64,000 bases of DNA from Maridesulfovibrio sp050916235 (GCF_050916235.1 NZ_CP104854.1:1426001-1490000); one strand, 5' to 3'. Counted from the stretch's first letter, positions 8,726-17,512 are shown. Notes: a model not told the origin generated them from the letters alone. Numbers and translations are program-made.

Positions 8726-8814
8726 GGTTCCCTCCCTAGTAAGGACTTACTTTTTGGTGTGAAAAAGACGGCAAAACCAGAACTGGCCCAGCCGATGAAA
8801 GGACGTACTATATA

Positions 8815-8850
8815 AAAGCAGGGCCTCCCACGCAAGATGGGAGGCCCTGA
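8815..8850 (-). terminator. Terminator of the VCBS-repeat gene
   Basis: Perfect nine-pair stem GGGCCTCCC / GGGAGGCCC at 8821-8847, immediately after the stop of the upstream minus-strand gene and followed by CTGCTTTTA on that strand. Confidence 0.85.
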
Positions 8851-8854
8851 ACAA

Positions 8855-10504
8855 TTATTTTTTATCGAGATTGAGTTCGTACGCTATGACCAGCGTTTTC
8901 CTGAACTTTACGCCCAACGATCCGGGGTAGGTGTTAAGGATGCAGTAAAGCTCATCTGCGCCGTCATTGTCGATGTCGGCAACGCCATACGAAGTCACGC
9001 TGCCCTGAATGCGGCGGGTCTTCCACGCAAGGCTCAGGCCTACGCCGTCCCAGTACTCGGAATGAATTTCACCGGAGGAGTAGCTCTTATAGTTCGAGAA
9101 GACCTGCCCGGCAACAGAAAGGTCCTTGTTAAGCAGAACTTCCTGCTTATGCGGGTCGGACAGTGTGGTGACGCATACGGGCATGGGCAGGAAGTAATAG
9201 TTCTCCATCTTTTCCCGCGCGTTCTCATCACCCATTCCGCGAATTTTACCTGCCACCTCGACCTTAACATCAACAGAGTTGTAAGAATCCTGACTTTCGT
9301 AAAGAGGCTCAAGCTTCTTATCGTACATATTGATGCGCCCGTACTTGTTGATGACCATCACCTTGTAGTCATCGTCTTTCAAAGGCAGATAGGTCAGGTT
9401 GTACACGTTTGAGAAGTTGGGAACGGTCATTTTCTTCACCGGCACAAGCCTGCCGTCTGAATAGATGAATTCCATGAGATCCTTGGAATAAAAGGTCCGA
9501 CTGGAATCATATTTCTGCCCCACAATCGTCTCGGTAAAATGGGGCGGAATTTTTATCACAGACAGAAAATTGCGGTCACGGTCAACCAAAACCCGTGGGG
9601 CCTTATTCTTGAAAGACAAAATGTAGGAATAAGGCTGATCTTTCATCATAGTGGCAAGGACAACCTCCTTAACACCATCCCTATCCACATCAATGGGGAA
9701 AATTCTCAGGGCTGAAGAACGGCTGGGGAACTTGTAAGAAACCTCCTCCATCAGACGCTCGTTATCAATGTGGAAGACCTTGATGTCTTCCTCAGAGAGA
9801 ATAACTATATCGTTCTTTCCATCACCGGTGACATCTGCAACAAAGCCGCCGAGGTTGACGAACTTCACGCTCTGGCTGCGCCAGCGGCCGGGAGTTTCAG
9901 TTCCGCCCTGATACCTGAACTGCGGGTTGATGGTACTTTCCAGCACCTTTCCTGCTGTAGAGGCACTAACGAATTCGGGGTTCATGGGGCTGTCGGGCTT
10001 GGCGTCGGCACGGTTTTTCTCTTCTTCGGTCTCTTTCCTGCTGCCCGGCTTCTCAAAAAGCTGGCCCTTTATATCCTTGGCCATGCCGTCAAGAGAAGGG
10101 ATAAGGTCGGAAATGGTAGTCTTGGCGTTGTGCGGCCAGGACTTTCCATCCTTGTCCACCATACGCAGGTCAATGGAAGCATCCTTTCCAAGAATTGTGA
10201 TGGATCCCAAAGCAAGGTAATCTGTTCCAAGTCTCTGAGCGGCCTTGATTTCCTCAACCTGAGACTTGGGACGGTCAGTTTCCTTCAAATCCCTTGCCCC
10301 GGCGACAGGCTCGAAATGTCCGGTCCAGTTAAGCCTTGAGATAAGCATGGTCTGTATTCCACGGCTCAAGTATTTGTACTGATCCGGTCCGTTGACTTCA
10401 AAAGGATAAACAGCATAAGTCCGGGCCTCAGCGGCAAAGGACACAGTGGCGGCAAACAGTGCCAGAACAACGACTAGACTGGCTGTCATACGTTTAAACA
10501 GCAT
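8855..10504 (-). CDS. Exported VCBS/FG-GAP repeat protein
   Basis: 549 residues. A signal peptide (about 1-24, ending TVSFAA) predicts export. Residues 25-130 resemble a periplasmic domain with a TolB-N/CsgG-like feel (RGIQTMLISRLNWTGHF, then a DYLALGSITILG strand). The rest carries FG-GAP/VCBS-type calcium-loop repeats, each with DxDxDGxxE or similar loops: DVTGDGKNDIVIL, DVDRDGVKEVVLA and DIDNDGADELYCI. Such repeats fold as beta-propeller blades. An ATG at 10504 is preceded by GGAGG. Function is unknown; it stands alone as a single-gene unit with its own terminator. Confidence 0.8.
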   Translation of the reverse strand: MLFKRMTASLVVVLALFAATVSFAAEARTYAVYPFEVNGPDQYKYLSRGIQTMLISRLNWTGHFEPVAGARDLKETDRPKSQVEEIKAAQRLGTDYLALGSITILGKDASIDLRMVDKDGKSWPHNAKTTISDLIPSLDGMAKDIKGQLFEKPGSRKETEEEKNRADAKPDSPMNPEFVSASTAGKVLESTINPQFRYQGGTETPGRWRSQSVKFVNLGGFVADVTGDGKNDIVILSEEDIKVFHIDNERLMEEVSYKFPSRSSALRIFPIDVDRDGVKEVVLATMMKDQPYSYILSFKNKAPRVLVDRDRNFLSVIKIPPHFTETIVGQKYDSSRTFYSKDLMEFIYSDGRLVPVKKMTVPNFSNVYNLTYLPLKDDDYKVMVINKYGRINMYDKKLEPLYESQDSYNSVDVKVEVAGKIRGMGDENAREKMENYYFLPMPVCVTTLSDPHKQEVLLNKDLSVAGQVFSNYKSYSSGEIHSEYWDGVGLSLAWKTRRIQGSVTSYGVADIDNDGADELYCILNTYPGSLGVKFRKTLVIAYELNLDKK

Positions 10505-10920
10505 AGAAAAACCTCCGAGCAAAAACATCATTTCGTTTTAAAATAGTATATATAATCAATACAAACAATGCGTTACAAGCAACAACACAAAATTGAAAAC
10601 CAGTGAATGGACCACCTGCGTACATTATTGTCTGCGCAGGTACACAGCTTGTACCAGCTTAGGACGCAGGACGTAAAGCCCCAGATTGAGGCACACAGCT
10701 CAGCCCCTTGTCAAACCCGGCGCCCTGTTTTATTTGTCGGGCTTCAGTTTTCACCATTTTTCCAACCGTCGTCTCCAGCCCGAGGGACACGTTTTTTTAC
10801 AATTTTAAACAATTTTTTTACAAAAACTTAATTACTACGGCCTACTTACTCCGCCCCCTCAAGCGATGGGCAAAATCACATGCCCGACATCATAATACAG
10901 GCCGTAGCTGACATCATAAA
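10505..10920. promoter_or_regulatory. Divergent intergenic region with two dyads
   Basis: About 400 AT-rich bases between divergent genes, with no convincing coding frame. Two short inverted repeats are visible: ACCTGCG with CGCAGGT (10614-10641) and GGTAC with GTACC (10639-10655), partly overlapping. They could be regulator sites or a small hairpin. No promoter was assigned with confidence. Confidence 0.35.
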
Positions 10921-12177
10921 ATGAAAAACGATTTGCGAACATTCCGACTGGTCTGCTCAGAAAGCCATGTAACTGCCGTTGAGGAACTGCTCCTTGGGCA
11001 GGGTTTCAGATTCCGCCCCGAACCTTTCTACTCCATGGCCCGCATCCTTGAAGAGGAGCCGTTTCCCCTTGGCGAGTCAATTGCCGCAAGGTTCGGGCGC
11101 ATCTATATTCAGGACCGCTCCTCAATGCTTCCGCCGCTCATGCTTGCGCCGGAAAAAGGGGATCAGGTCTTGGACATGTGCGCGGCTCCGGGCAGCAAGA
11201 CAGGACTTCTCTCCCGCCTTGTCGGGCGCGACGGATTCGTCCTCGCCAGTGAGCCTTCAAGCGACAGGCTTTCCCTGCTGCGCCAGAACCTGCGCAAGAC
11301 CCAATCGGTGAACACCGCTACGGTTCATTATGAATCCCAGAAACTGCCGCTGCCCCCTGAAAGCTGGAAAATCATCCAGCTTGACCCGCCATGCAGCGGC
11401 TGGGGAACCCTGAACAAAAACCCGAAAGCCATGGATCTATGGAAGGACGAAAAAATCGTCCCGCTGATCAATCTGCAACGACTGCTGCTCACCAAGGCTT
11501 ACGAACTGCTCGCCCCGGGCGGAAAGCTCGTGTACTCTACCTGTACCACAAACGTACAGGAAAACGAGGAACAGACCCGCTTTGCCACTGAGGAGCTGGG
11601 CTTTGAACTTTTTAAACTCGCGCACCCGGAAGGCTTCACCATATCCGAGCCGCTCCTGCCCGGCATGGACGGAGTCCTGCGGGTGGATGGGTCCGGGGGC
11701 GGACAGGGATTCTACCTCTGCGGGCTGCGCAAACCGGGTAATGCCGAGCCGGTTTATCCCGGAACTAGCAACCCGCCCGGCAGTAGAATCAATTTAAAGA
11801 AAACAGAGTTCCCCGAAGCAGTGGACCTTTCCGCCCTGCCGGACGGAGAAATATACGAATTTCGGGACAAGGCCATGTTCATGAACCGCCACGCCCTGAA
11901 CATTCTGCCTGCGGAACTTCGCTGGCAGGGCTTCCCTCTGGGCAAGATCGCCAAGAACAGGTTCAGGCCGGACCCCTATGCCAGATGCCTGCTCCCGGAA
12001 AAACCGGATTCTTCCGCTCTGGTCATTGAAAACGTTCAGGATCTCGCCAACCTTCTTTCCGGGCAGAGCCTGAGCGGACCGGCCAAGGGCAAAGGCCCGG
12101 TCGGACTTTATTACAAGGACATGCTCCTAGGATTCACAGGCAAAAAAGGCAACCGCTACATCTGGACTGACAAATAA
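10921..12177 (+). CDS. RsmF/NOL1-NOP2-Sun family RNA (cytosine-5) methyltransferase
   Basis: 418 residues. Uses SAM to methylate C5 of a cytosine in rRNA or tRNA. The SAM-binding motif is LDMCAAPGSKTGLLS near residues 81-95, followed by the acidic LASEPS. The two catalytic cysteines are both present: DPPCSGWG (release Cys, near 156-163) and YSTCT (nucleophile, near 205-209). A C-terminal domain of about 130 residues, ending in GLYYKDMLLGFTGKK, resembles the PUA-like tail of RsmF. The aldolase-like gene follows after eleven bases, so they are probably co-transcribed. The exact target base is not known. Confidence 0.88.
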   Translation: MKNDLRTFRLVCSESHVTAVEELLLGQGFRFRPEPFYSMARILEEEPFPLGESIAARFGRIYIQDRSSMLPPLMLAPEKGDQVLDMCAAPGSKTGLLSRLVGRDGFVLASEPSSDRLSLLRQNLRKTQSVNTATVHYESQKLPLPPESWKIIQLDPPCSGWGTLNKNPKAMDLWKDEKIVPLINLQRLLLTKAYELLAPGGKLVYSTCTTNVQENEEQTRFATEELGFELFKLAHPEGFTISEPLLPGMDGVLRVDGSGGGQGFYLCGLRKPGNAEPVYPGTSNPPGSRINLKKTEFPEAVDLSALPDGEIYEFRDKAMFMNRHALNILPAELRWQGFPLGKIAKNRFRPDPYARCLLPEKPDSSALVIENVQDLANLLSGQSLSGPAKGKGPVGLYYKDMLLGFTGKKGNRYIWTDK

Positions 12178-12187
12178 GGACAACACC

Positions 12188-12949
12188 ATGAATGGAACCA
12201 ACCGCCGCATGAAGCGGATTTTCGACAGGGAAAGCGGTAACGCCCTCATTCTGGCTCTGGACCACGGAGCCAACGAAGGCATGATCGACGGCCTCGGAGC
12301 CATTCCTTCCATCCTCGAAGCCCTTCCGGCCTCGGGAGTACAAGGGGTCATCCTTAACAAAGGACTTGCAAGGCACTACGGCGCGCTGGTGCCCACTGAC
12401 GTGAACCTGATCATCCAGCTCAACGCCGGGACACGACACGGCTCACCAAGCTACAACAAGAACATCGTCTGCTCCATGCACGAAGCCCTGCGTCTGGGGG
12501 CTGATGCCGTTTCACTGCATGTGAACATAGGTAACGAGCTGGAAGACCGCATGCTTGTTGATCTTGGAGAACTGACCGACGAAGCGCACCAGTTGGGCAT
12601 CCCTGTCCTTGCCACGGTGTTTGCCCGGGGCAGCCAGATAATCAACGAACACGATCCGGCCCTTGTGGCCCACTGTATACGCATTGGCGCGGAACTTGGA
12701 CCCGACATAGTTGCCGTCCCCTACTCCAGCAACAGCGAGGCCTTCGCCAAGGCCGTAACCGCCTGTCCCATCCCGGTGCTCATCACCGGAGGACCGCTAG
12801 GACAGAGCATGGAGGGAGCTCTAAATATAACGCTGGATGCTTTGAACTCGGGTTGCCGCGGCTGCTGCATAGGCCGCAACATCTTCCAGAATGAAGATCC
12901 CTTAAAAAGCATGGCTCAATTTTCCGAGATTGCACACCAAAAACGTTAA
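12188..12949 (+). CDS. DeoC/LacD-type aldolase-family protein lacking the Schiff-base lysine
   Basis: 253 residues of the class I aldolase group that includes ADH synthase (archaeal-type shikimate entry) and LsrF. The barrel motifs are recognisable: ILALDHG with the active-site Asp near residue 25, GADAVSLHVNIG near 104-115, and PVLITGGPLG near 196-205. At the point where relatives have VKxxY, with the lysine that forms the Schiff base, this protein reads DIVAVPYS, with Ala176. If the alignment is right it cannot work by the usual mechanism. Downstream of the RNA methyltransferase in the same operon. It may be a non-aldolase paralogue or a changed-function enzyme. Confidence 0.75.
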   Translation: MNGTNRRMKRIFDRESGNALILALDHGANEGMIDGLGAIPSILEALPASGVQGVILNKGLARHYGALVPTDVNLIIQLNAGTRHGSPSYNKNIVCSMHEALRLGADAVSLHVNIGNELEDRMLVDLGELTDEAHQLGIPVLATVFARGSQIINEHDPALVAHCIRIGAELGPDIVAVPYSSNSEAFAKAVTACPIPVLITGGPLGQSMEGALNITLDALNSGCRGCCIGRNIFQNEDPLKSMAQFSEIAHQKR

Positions 12950-12994
12950 ATTAAAAGAGTTTACAAAATATTTTAAAAAAATAAAAAAAACCGT

Positions 12995-13023
12995 TTGACA
13001 AAACGGCCCGACATCGGCAGTAT
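12995..13023 (+). promoter_or_regulatory. Promoter of the tRNA-Val/tRNA-Asp unit
   Basis: TTGACA at 12995-13000, 17-base spacer, CAGTAT at 13018-13023. A long A-rich tract lies directly upstream (UP-element-like) and a GC-rich CCCTCCTCG follows the -10, the same design as the rRNA promoters in this window. Confidence 0.65.
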
Positions 13024-13102
13024 CCCTCCTCGTGGCGGTGAGCAACAACGAATGACTCAGACATTCAAGGGGCTTACAGAAAACTGCCACATGACTAAAA
13101 GT

Positions 13103-13178
13103 GGGCGAATAGCTCAGTTGGGAGAGCATCGGCCTTACAAGCCGAGGGTCACAGGTTCGAGCCCTGTTTCGCCTACCA
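13103..13178 (+). tRNA. tRNA-Val (anticodon TAC)
   Basis: Complete cloverleaf: acceptor GGGCGAA pairs with TTCGCCT, D-arm AGCTCAGTTGGGAGAGC, anticodon loop CTTACAA closed by a GGC/GCC stem, T-arm with GGTTCGAGC, and an encoded CCA at the 3' end. Confidence 0.96.
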
Positions 13179-13221
13179 CTAAGTCAAAAAGCACAGCTTA
13201 ACGTGCTTATTATATACACGC

Positions 13222-13298
13222 GGAGCCGTAGTTAAGTTGGTTATAACGCCGGCCTGTCACGCCGGAGGGCGAGGGTTCAAGTCCCTTCGGCTTCGCCA
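13222..13298 (+). tRNA. tRNA-Asp (anticodon GTC)
   Basis: Acceptor GGAGCCG pairs with CGGCTTC, the anticodon loop is CTGTCAC within a GCCGG/CCGGC-type stem, the T-arm contains GGTTCAAGTCC, and CCA is encoded. Follows tRNA-Val by 43 bases in the same transcript. Confidence 0.95.
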
Positions 13299-13311
13299 CT
13301 TTTCAAGAGAG

Positions 13312-13343
13312 AGACATCAATCGCAAGATTGGTGTCTTTTTCT
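13312..13343 (+). terminator. Terminator of the tRNA unit
   Basis: Stem AGACATCAATC / GATTGGTGTCT (one wobble pair) around a GCAA loop, followed by TTTTTCTG, 14 bases after tRNA-Asp. Confidence 0.88.
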
Positions 13344-13571
13344 GTTTTGCTACAGTAAAATATGACTGGACACATCCATCGAAACGATATTTATTTTAGC
13401 TGCGAATCGCTGCAGGAAGCGAGTCAGCCTTTGTTTCCAAGATAAAAGAAGCAATTGAATAACCCACTAAAAAACAATTATATTTTCTCCTGCTGCCTGC
13501 TTGGATTTTTTATGGCAAGACAATAAATGCCGTAAAACTTATGCTCGCCACTGACGACAGGGAGATAATTC

Positions 13572-14021
13572 ATGTTAAATATTGTTGCCGTTTCTCCAAG
13601 CGAGATGCCCATGCATCTCTTACTTGAAGCTGATCCTTCTGAAGACAGTATAAATAAATATATTAATACTTCCTTGTGTTACCTTGTTTTGAAGTCTGAC
13701 GAGCCCATTGGCGCATGTGTGTTGGGTCAGACCGATGATGCCACTTTGGAACTGTACAATATTGCCGTTTCTCCGAGTTGCCAGAATCAGGGGGCCGGAA
13801 CAAAATTGCTGCGCCATGTCATAGAGGATGCAAGAGCCAAAGGATTCAGGCGGATAGAATTGGGAACCGGTACGTTCGGATATCAGCTTGCATTTTACCA
13901 ACGTGCAGGGTTCCGGGTGGAGGATGTGATCAAGAACCATTTTACCGATAATTATGCTGAACCCATTTTCGAGTCGGGCATTCAGCTTAGGGACATGCTT
14001 AGATTGGCTCTTTTGCTGTAG
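13572..14021 (+). CDS. GNAT family N-acetyltransferase
   Basis: 149 residues. Transfers an acetyl group from acetyl-CoA to an unknown amine. The GNAT core is clear: LYNIAVSPSCQNQGAGTKLLRHV holds the pyrophosphate-binding loop QNQGAG near residues 75-80, preceded by beta-4 and followed by the IELGTGTFGYQLAFYQRAGF motif typical of single-domain members. The ribosome site is AGGGAG. Base use looks more AT-rich than in the neighbouring operon. It ends eight bases before a degenerate tRNA-Asp fragment, so it may have arrived as cargo of a small integrated element. Confidence 0.88.
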   Translation: MLNIVAVSPSEMPMHLLLEADPSEDSINKYINTSLCYLVLKSDEPIGACVLGQTDDATLELYNIAVSPSCQNQGAGTKLLRHVIEDARAKGFRRIELGTGTFGYQLAFYQRAGFRVEDVIKNHFTDNYAEPIFESGIQLRDMLRLALLL

Positions 14022-14029
14022 CCTTATCT

Positions 14030-14079
14030 CTGTCACGCAGGAGGCCGCTAGTTCGAGTCGTCGCCCCCGCCGCTTTTCA
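14030..14079 (+). repeat. Degenerate copy of the tRNA-Asp 3' half and its flank
   Basis: The segment starts CTGTCACGC, identical to the anticodon loop region of tRNA-Asp at 13222-13298. It continues with GGAGG, GTTCGAGTC (T-loop) and CGCCGCTTTTCA, matching the intact gene and its flank (CGCCACTTTTCA) with scattered changes. No 5' half is present, so it cannot be a functional tRNA. A 3'-end duplication of this kind is what integration into a tRNA gene leaves behind. It lies directly after the acetyltransferase gene. Confidence 0.75.
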
Positions 14080-14419
14080 TGACAGGTAAATAATAACCGG
14101 AGGGTTACCTTTTTCTCTTATGATTGCCTGAATACCTCAGCAAGAACGTTGCCTGGTAAAAAGACGAAACCTGACGCAACAAGTTCCGCCGCAGATGTGC
14201 CGAGGTTGACGATTCTCCAAAGAACCTTAGTTTTTTTGAATGATCGAGACTACCCTTGATTAAAAGCCGGACCAGCGACGTCCTCCGCCACCGACATTAA
14301 CCACACGTCAAACACGATCAGAGTAAACATTCATAAAAATCCCCACGAACTCAATTAAACAAATCCACCAAGCACTTACTTCAACAGATTCCCATCAAGA
14401 TAACATTTGAGGTGATCCC
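14080..14419. other. Intergenic stretch, probable terminator then no recognised feature
   Basis: GGTAA and TTACC arms around 14085-14117, followed by TTTTTCT, may terminate the acetyltransferase transcript. The remaining 300 bases contain no convincing coding frame or RNA. It may be remnant DNA of the same inserted segment. Confidence 0.4.
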
Positions 14420-14725
14420 ATGCAGAGACACATCATCATTTCAGCAACAATTATTCTTCTGACCTTATCGGCTGCTCAGGCAGATGCCGGTGAAATGAAA
14501 CTTGGTAACGATTTATCCATACAACAGAACTCAGATTCTCAGAAAACAGACATGAAAAGCAGAATCGATACTCTGTCAAAACCGTATGATGACGTAAAAA
14601 TATCAGACGGGATCAGCGCGGGAATAATTTCCGACAGGGAAGAGGCCCCGCTGGAATACAAGCAGAGGATTCCCGCCAAAGAAAAGGGCCGAGATGTAGG
14701 GGTTGGACTGAGTCTCAGTTTTTAA
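14420..14725 (+). CDS. Small exported protein of unknown function
   Basis: 101 residues. A signal peptide of about 23 residues (MQRHIIISATIILLTLSAAQ, cleavage near ADAG) predicts a periplasmic product. The mature part is short, polar and charged, and ends GVGLSLSF, with alternating small/hydrophobic residues and a terminal Phe as in outer-membrane beta-strands. A GAGGTGAT ribosome site precedes the ATG. I do not recognise a family. Confidence 0.6.
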   Translation: MQRHIIISATIILLTLSAAQADAGEMKLGNDLSIQQNSDSQKTDMKSRIDTLSKPYDDVKISDGISAGIISDREEAPLEYKQRIPAKEKGRDVGVGLSLSF

Positions 14726-14810
14726 AAGGTTTCACAAACCGTAGCCTTCTCGGAATACTCCAATGTTCGCCGCACTGCCCGCTCAACAATCCAGACAAAG
14801 GTAACTCACG

Positions 14811-15503
14811 ATGAAGAACAAACGAATGCTGGTCCTCAATATTCTTGCTGAAACAAATCTCCGGACAAGTTTCGACAACAGGGTCGCCGAAGCATTTCAA
14901 CCTCTCGACATTCCATATGACACCGCGTATCTGGCGGACCTTGCGAATGTCTGCGAAGTCGAAGAATACACGCATCTGCTGATTTCCGGCTCAACAGAAA
15001 GCGCGTTTGAAGACCACAGCTGGGATTCGGAACTGGATTTCATCATCAGCAGCTTTATGAACTCCGGGAAGTCAATCCTTGGAATATGTTTCGGCCATCA
15101 GTATTTAATAAGGCACATACTTGGCAAGGACCATGTACGGAAATCACAGACCCCGGAAATAGGCTGGACGGACATCTCAATTTCCGGAAACCCTATTTTC
15201 AGCGGGTTAAACACACTGAAGTCGGCGGTATTTCACTTCGACGAAGTCTTCGACCTTGATGACCGGTTCGATGTCACCGCTACATCAAGCAGGTGCACCG
15301 TTCACGGATTTCAGGTAAAAGGCAAAAACATCTGGGGCTTACAGTTTCACCCGGATTTTATGTATGAAGATGTGGATAAATTTACAGAAATAAACCGCGA
15401 AAAGACTGATAATTTTGAGCTGATTCACTGCCGCACTTCAGTCTCTGCCATTGAATTCGCAAAGAATGATGAGATCTTTAAAAACTGGATCGAAATATCC
15501 TGA
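14811..15503 (+). CDS. Class I glutamine amidotransferase-like protein
   Basis: 230 residues, cytosolic (no signal peptide). The nucleophile elbow GICFGHQ places the catalytic Cys at residue 93. The His is in LQFHPDF near residue 180. The third residue of the triad, normally Glu in HPE, is Asp182 here. The architecture is that of stand-alone GATase1 proteins (GMP synthase amidotransferase-like), which release ammonia from glutamine or cleave gamma-glutamyl compounds. Preceded by TAACTCACG with only a weak ribosome site. No partner synthase is adjacent, so substrate is open. Confidence 0.82.
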   Translation: MKNKRMLVLNILAETNLRTSFDNRVAEAFQPLDIPYDTAYLADLANVCEVEEYTHLLISGSTESAFEDHSWDSELDFIISSFMNSGKSILGICFGHQYLIRHILGKDHVRKSQTPEIGWTDISISGNPIFSGLNTLKSAVFHFDEVFDLDDRFDVTATSSRCTVHGFQVKGKNIWGLQFHPDFMYEDVDKFTEINREKTDNFELIHCRTSVSAIEFAKNDEIFKNWIEIS

Positions 15504-15624
15504 TACGATGATACCGGACCTTCTTTTCAAGCAGTATATCTAACCAGAACATTCACCAAGGCATGCTTCCGGCAGTCCTGCGAGGCCAGCGCGGAGCAAA
15601 GGCAATAGCTGTATTTTATTATAC

Positions 15625-16392
15625 CTATTTCAATTCAAGCTGCCCCTTCAGAGTTTCCCCGGCAAGCCAACCGGCATACGTCCCTTCAAAATCGGTCATG
15701 ATCCGAGCCATAAGGGGAAGGAAGGAGCATATCTGGCCGTTTATACCGTAATCGGCAAGATATGCGGCCTGTCCGGCATAGATAAGATCCTTCTGGATCA
15801 TTATCAGGGCATTCTGCGGCACTGTAATCTTGTTTCGTGCATTATAGCTTTTGATACAGGCTTCGACATCGGTGGAAATCCAGTTACGGGCCAGTATGGG
15901 CCTTACTTCATAGATGGAGCATTTGTCTTCCACAAGAAATGGACAGGGCCGAAAATAGTTACCGACAAAATCCTCAAGAGTAGTCCTGTCTAACTCGGCC
16001 TCTATCTGAAGACATCTCTCAGCCAGATCCTCAAAAACATCAACTGTGCAGTTCCGGGCCAAATACAGCCCTATCCTGAATGCCTCCTGCGGCATAAGAG
16101 TGATGTGCGATGAACAGCAATACGAACATCCTGCACCGCAGGCCACCCTGAAACCGGAGTCCAGACTTTGGACCTGCCCAAGAAAGGCTGTAAAGTTGGC
16201 TTCAAACTGGGCACAGCCCTTTTCCGCAAGCAGCACCGGGAAGAGGTTATGTGACGGGTCTATACCATTCATATCCGCACAGACAGCAAGGCTCATATCG
16301 CGAAGCAGCTTCTGCATTTCCGGATGTGCACTGAAGAGTTTGAGCGGTTCACTTAAAATATTCTCTATGATTTCATCAGGACCGAGATTCAT
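15625..16392 (-). CDS. YkgJ-like cysteine cluster protein
   Basis: 255 residues. Members of this family have a CxxxC..CC..C type cysteine cluster thought to bind zinc or an iron-sulfur centre. Here CGAGCSYCC near residues 85-93 and CPFLVEDKCSIYEVRPILARNW near 140-161 match the family pattern. The ATG at 16392 has a CCGGAGG ribosome site; the frame extends upstream to 16473 without one. Function is unknown. Single gene, read away from the neighbouring amidotransferase. Confidence 0.8.
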   Translation of the reverse strand: MNLGPDEIIENILSEPLKLFSAHPEMQKLLRDMSLAVCADMNGIDPSHNLFPVLLAEKGCAQFEANFTAFLGQVQSLDSGFRVACGAGCSYCCSSHITLMPQEAFRIGLYLARNCTVDVFEDLAERCLQIEAELDRTTLEDFVGNYFRPCPFLVEDKCSIYEVRPILARNWISTDVEACIKSYNARNKITVPQNALIMIQKDLIYAGQAAYLADYGINGQICSFLPLMARIMTDFEGTYAGWLAGETLKGQLELK

Positions 16393-16455
16393 CCTAGCCT
16401 CCGGATTGATTTTATTCGTGTGCGTCAGGGTAAAAACATTACCCGGTTTTGTGAA

Positions 16456-16488
16456 CAAAAAATCCCCTCCCATTATCCGGGAGGGGAC
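16456..16488 (-). terminator. Terminator of the BASS transporter gene
   Basis: Perfect CCCCTCCC / GGGAGGGG stem followed on the minus strand by ATTTTTTG. Confidence 0.88.
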
Positions 16489-16585
16489 TGATTAAGTGCT
16501 TTGCGAACGGCTCAACTGATATTCAAAAAATATATCCGGAAAATACCGCCTCAAATTATAACGTGGTTGACACAAGAAAGGAACA

Positions 16586-17512
16586 TCACTTCCCGGAAAA
16601 CATGGTTCTGGCCCGTTTGGCGAGCAGTATCCCGGAAATATTGTGCCACAGACTGAACAATGCGCCGGGCAATGCGGTGGCAGCCCCGAAATACTTGGTG
16701 GCAAGGGCCACGCCCAGCCCGGAATTCTGCATGCCGACCTCGATTGCAATCGTCACACTGTCCTTCCTGCTGAAACCGATAATTCTACCGACCCCATAAC
16801 CGGCGAGAAGTCCACCCAGATTATGCAGAACAACTGCTGCTAATACGAGCAAAGGAAAGGTTGCCAGCAGATCGCGGTTAAGGCCGATAATGCACGAAAT
16901 AAGCATCACGATCACAAGAATGGACACAGACGGGAAAACATGAAGGACCGGATCGAGCCTGCTCCTGAGCAACCTGCGCAGAACAAGTCCATCAAAAAGG
17001 GGAAACAGAACAATCCAGAACACGGACTTGATCATTGGCAGTAACTGAATCTCAATCTGCTGGTTGAGGATAGAATAAATGATCAGGGGAGTCAGCACAG
17101 GGGACAGACAGGTTGAAATCATGGTCATGGTTACCGACAGGGCCACATTACCCTTTGCCAGATGGACTATGACATTTGAAGCAGTCCCGCCCGGACATGC
17201 TCCGACCACCACCATGCCCATCAGGGCTTCCTGCGGCAATCCCATAAGGGACGAGAGCACTACTGCGAGGGCAGGCATGATTGTATACTGCAGCACAACC
17301 CCAAGAGTCACGGCTTTGTAATTCCTTATTGCGGAAGCAAAATCCTCAAACTCAAGGGTCAACCCCATGCCGAACATAATTATTCCAAGACAGATTGCAA
17401 TGTAGGGTTTGAGCCAGGTAAAAAACGATGGATACAGAAATGCTAAACAACTGAACAGGACAGCTATTATAATAAAATGCCGCTCTATCAAACGACACAC
17501 AGAATAAACCAT
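16586..17512 (-). CDS. BASS family sodium-dependent transporter
   Basis: 308 residues with nine to ten TM helices, normal for bile acid:sodium symporter (SBF-like) proteins. Visible family motifs are GIIMFGMGLTLEFEDF near residues 44-59, GACPGGTASNVIVHLAKGN near 108-126 and IEVGMQNSGLGVALA near 255-269, which are the crossover regions that bind sodium and substrate. The ATG at 17512 has a GGAGG ribosome site. Bacterial members carry pantoate, pyruvate or other organic anions; the substrate is not determined. Confidence 0.9.
   Translation of the reverse strand: MVYSVCRLIERHFIIIAVLFSCLAFLYPSFFTWLKPYIAICLGIIMFGMGLTLEFEDFASAIRNYKAVTLGVVLQYTIMPALAVVLSSLMGLPQEALMGMVVVGACPGGTASNVIVHLAKGNVALSVTMTMISTCLSPVLTPLIIYSILNQQIEIQLLPMIKSVFWIVLFPLFDGLVLRRLLRSRLDPVLHVFPSVSILVIVMLISCIIGLNRDLLATFPLLVLAAVVLHNLGGLLAGYGVGRIIGFSRKDSVTIAIEVGMQNSGLGVALATKYFGAATALPGALFSLWHNISGILLAKRARTMFSGK

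Noticed and set aside
10607..10911. Short plus-strand frames in the divergent gap before the RNA methyltransferase
   Set aside because: No ribosome site, low-complexity product, and the region looks like promoter DNA.
12995..13201. 68-codon plus-strand frame across tRNA-Val
   Set aside because: It runs through a tRNA gene and its promoter; not a protein gene.
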